Shown in pieces: positions 63,811 through 64,000 of a stretch of 64,000 nucleotides of DNA. Location: contig NZ_JACHEG010000004.1 of assembly GCF_014201355.1 (NCBI RefSeq), positions 124,001-188,000 on the forward strand, written 5' to 3'. Source of the DNA: Aliirhizobium wenxiniae. Its GTDB lineage: Bacteria; Pseudomonadota; Alphaproteobacteria; Rhizobiales; Rhizobiaceae. A program made the position numbers and the translations under genes. The notes under the pieces were generated by a model, which saw only the letters and a program-made list of their open reading frames with translations, had not been told where the DNA came from and searched no databases. The number at the start of each line of letters is the position of its first letter. Position 1 is the stretch's first letter.

Positions 63811-64000
63811 ACCGCCCCGGCTTTTTTCTGGCGCTTGCCCGCGCCGCCGTGCTGTCGATCGTTGCGGCGCTGGTTATCGTGCCGCTCATCGCAACCTTTC
63901 TCGGCGGCTTCAAATCGGTCGGCGAACTGAGGGCCTCCCCCTTTGGCCTGCCGCCCGTCTGGCGCATCGAGACCTATACGGATATTCTCGGCGGACCGGT
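63807..64000 (+). CDS. Sugar ABC transporter permease 2 (CUT1, MalG type), partial
   Basis: 64 codons are present before the right edge. The ATG at 63807 overlaps the upstream stop. The sequence has a first membrane helix (VLSIVAALVIVPLIATFLGGF) followed by KSVGELRASPFGLPPVWRIETY, the usual MalG-type opening. The EAA loop is beyond the window. Confidence 0.85.
   Translation, partial: MNRPGFFLALARAAVLSIVAALVIVPLIATFLGGFKSVGELRASPFGLPPVWRIETYTDILGGP

Overview
The window reads as an accessory, catabolism-rich stretch of an alphaproteobacterial genome, most likely from Rhizobiaceae (Rhizobium/Agrobacterium-like). The grounds are the estimated 60% GC, a DUF982 protein (a family largely confined to rhizobia), the HutF-type histidine pathway, and the density of ABC uptake systems, each with its own GntR, RpiR, LysR, LacI, MarR or AraC regulator. 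No rRNA, tRNA, CRISPR array, transposase or replication gene was seen. The gene content resembles a chromid or megaplasmid more than a housekeeping chromosome region, but that is inference.

Layout, left to right. 1-2980: 5-oxoprolinase genes (pxpA and a fused pxpB-pxpC running off the left edge) divergent from a GntR/FCD regulator. 3027-4368: gluconate 5-dehydrogenase and gluconokinase behind a GntR-like palindrome. 4524-11803: a dipeptide-type ABC importer operon ending in an Asp/Glu/hydantoin racemase and an RpiR regulator. 12162-21364: sugar-acid catabolism, with an L-talarate/galactarate dehydratase (own LysR), a LacI regulator, a tripartite tricarboxylate-type transporter (TctCBA), a DHDPS-family lyase and an IlvD/Edd dehydratase. 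21445-28036: histidine utilisation (hutF divergent from hutI-hutH-hutU-hutD) with a HutC-like operator between them; hutC and hutG are not in the window. 28076-43608: one long minus-strand set with a family-3 ABC importer, D-carbamoylase, hydantoinase, hydantoin racemase, LysR, D-amino-acid aminotransferase, an 1831-residue glutamate-synthase-like protein and a CysJ-like diflavin reductase. 44150-53504: a second peptide ABC system with a creatininase-family hydrolase, a polysaccharide-deacetylase/cyclic-imidase-like protein, an SDR, a MarR regulator and an isoaspartyl peptidase. 53663-55808: an Rrf2 regulator, a DUF982 protein and a cystathionine gamma-synthase-family enzyme. 56022-64000: xylFGH with xylR, and a CUT1 sugar importer that runs off the right edge.

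How the parts fit. Much of the window is devoted to importing and ring-opening cyclised or otherwise damaged amino-acid derivatives: pyroglutamate, hydantoins, imidazolones and possibly cyclic imides and isoaspartyl peptides. Racemases and a D-amino-acid transaminase handle the stereochemistry. The least familiar part is the pairing of an oversized GOGAT large-subunit homologue with a diflavin reductase in place of GltD, directly downstream of the D-amino-acid genes. A second pattern is that all six substrate-binding-protein genes are followed, just after their stop codon, by a GC-rich stem-loop.
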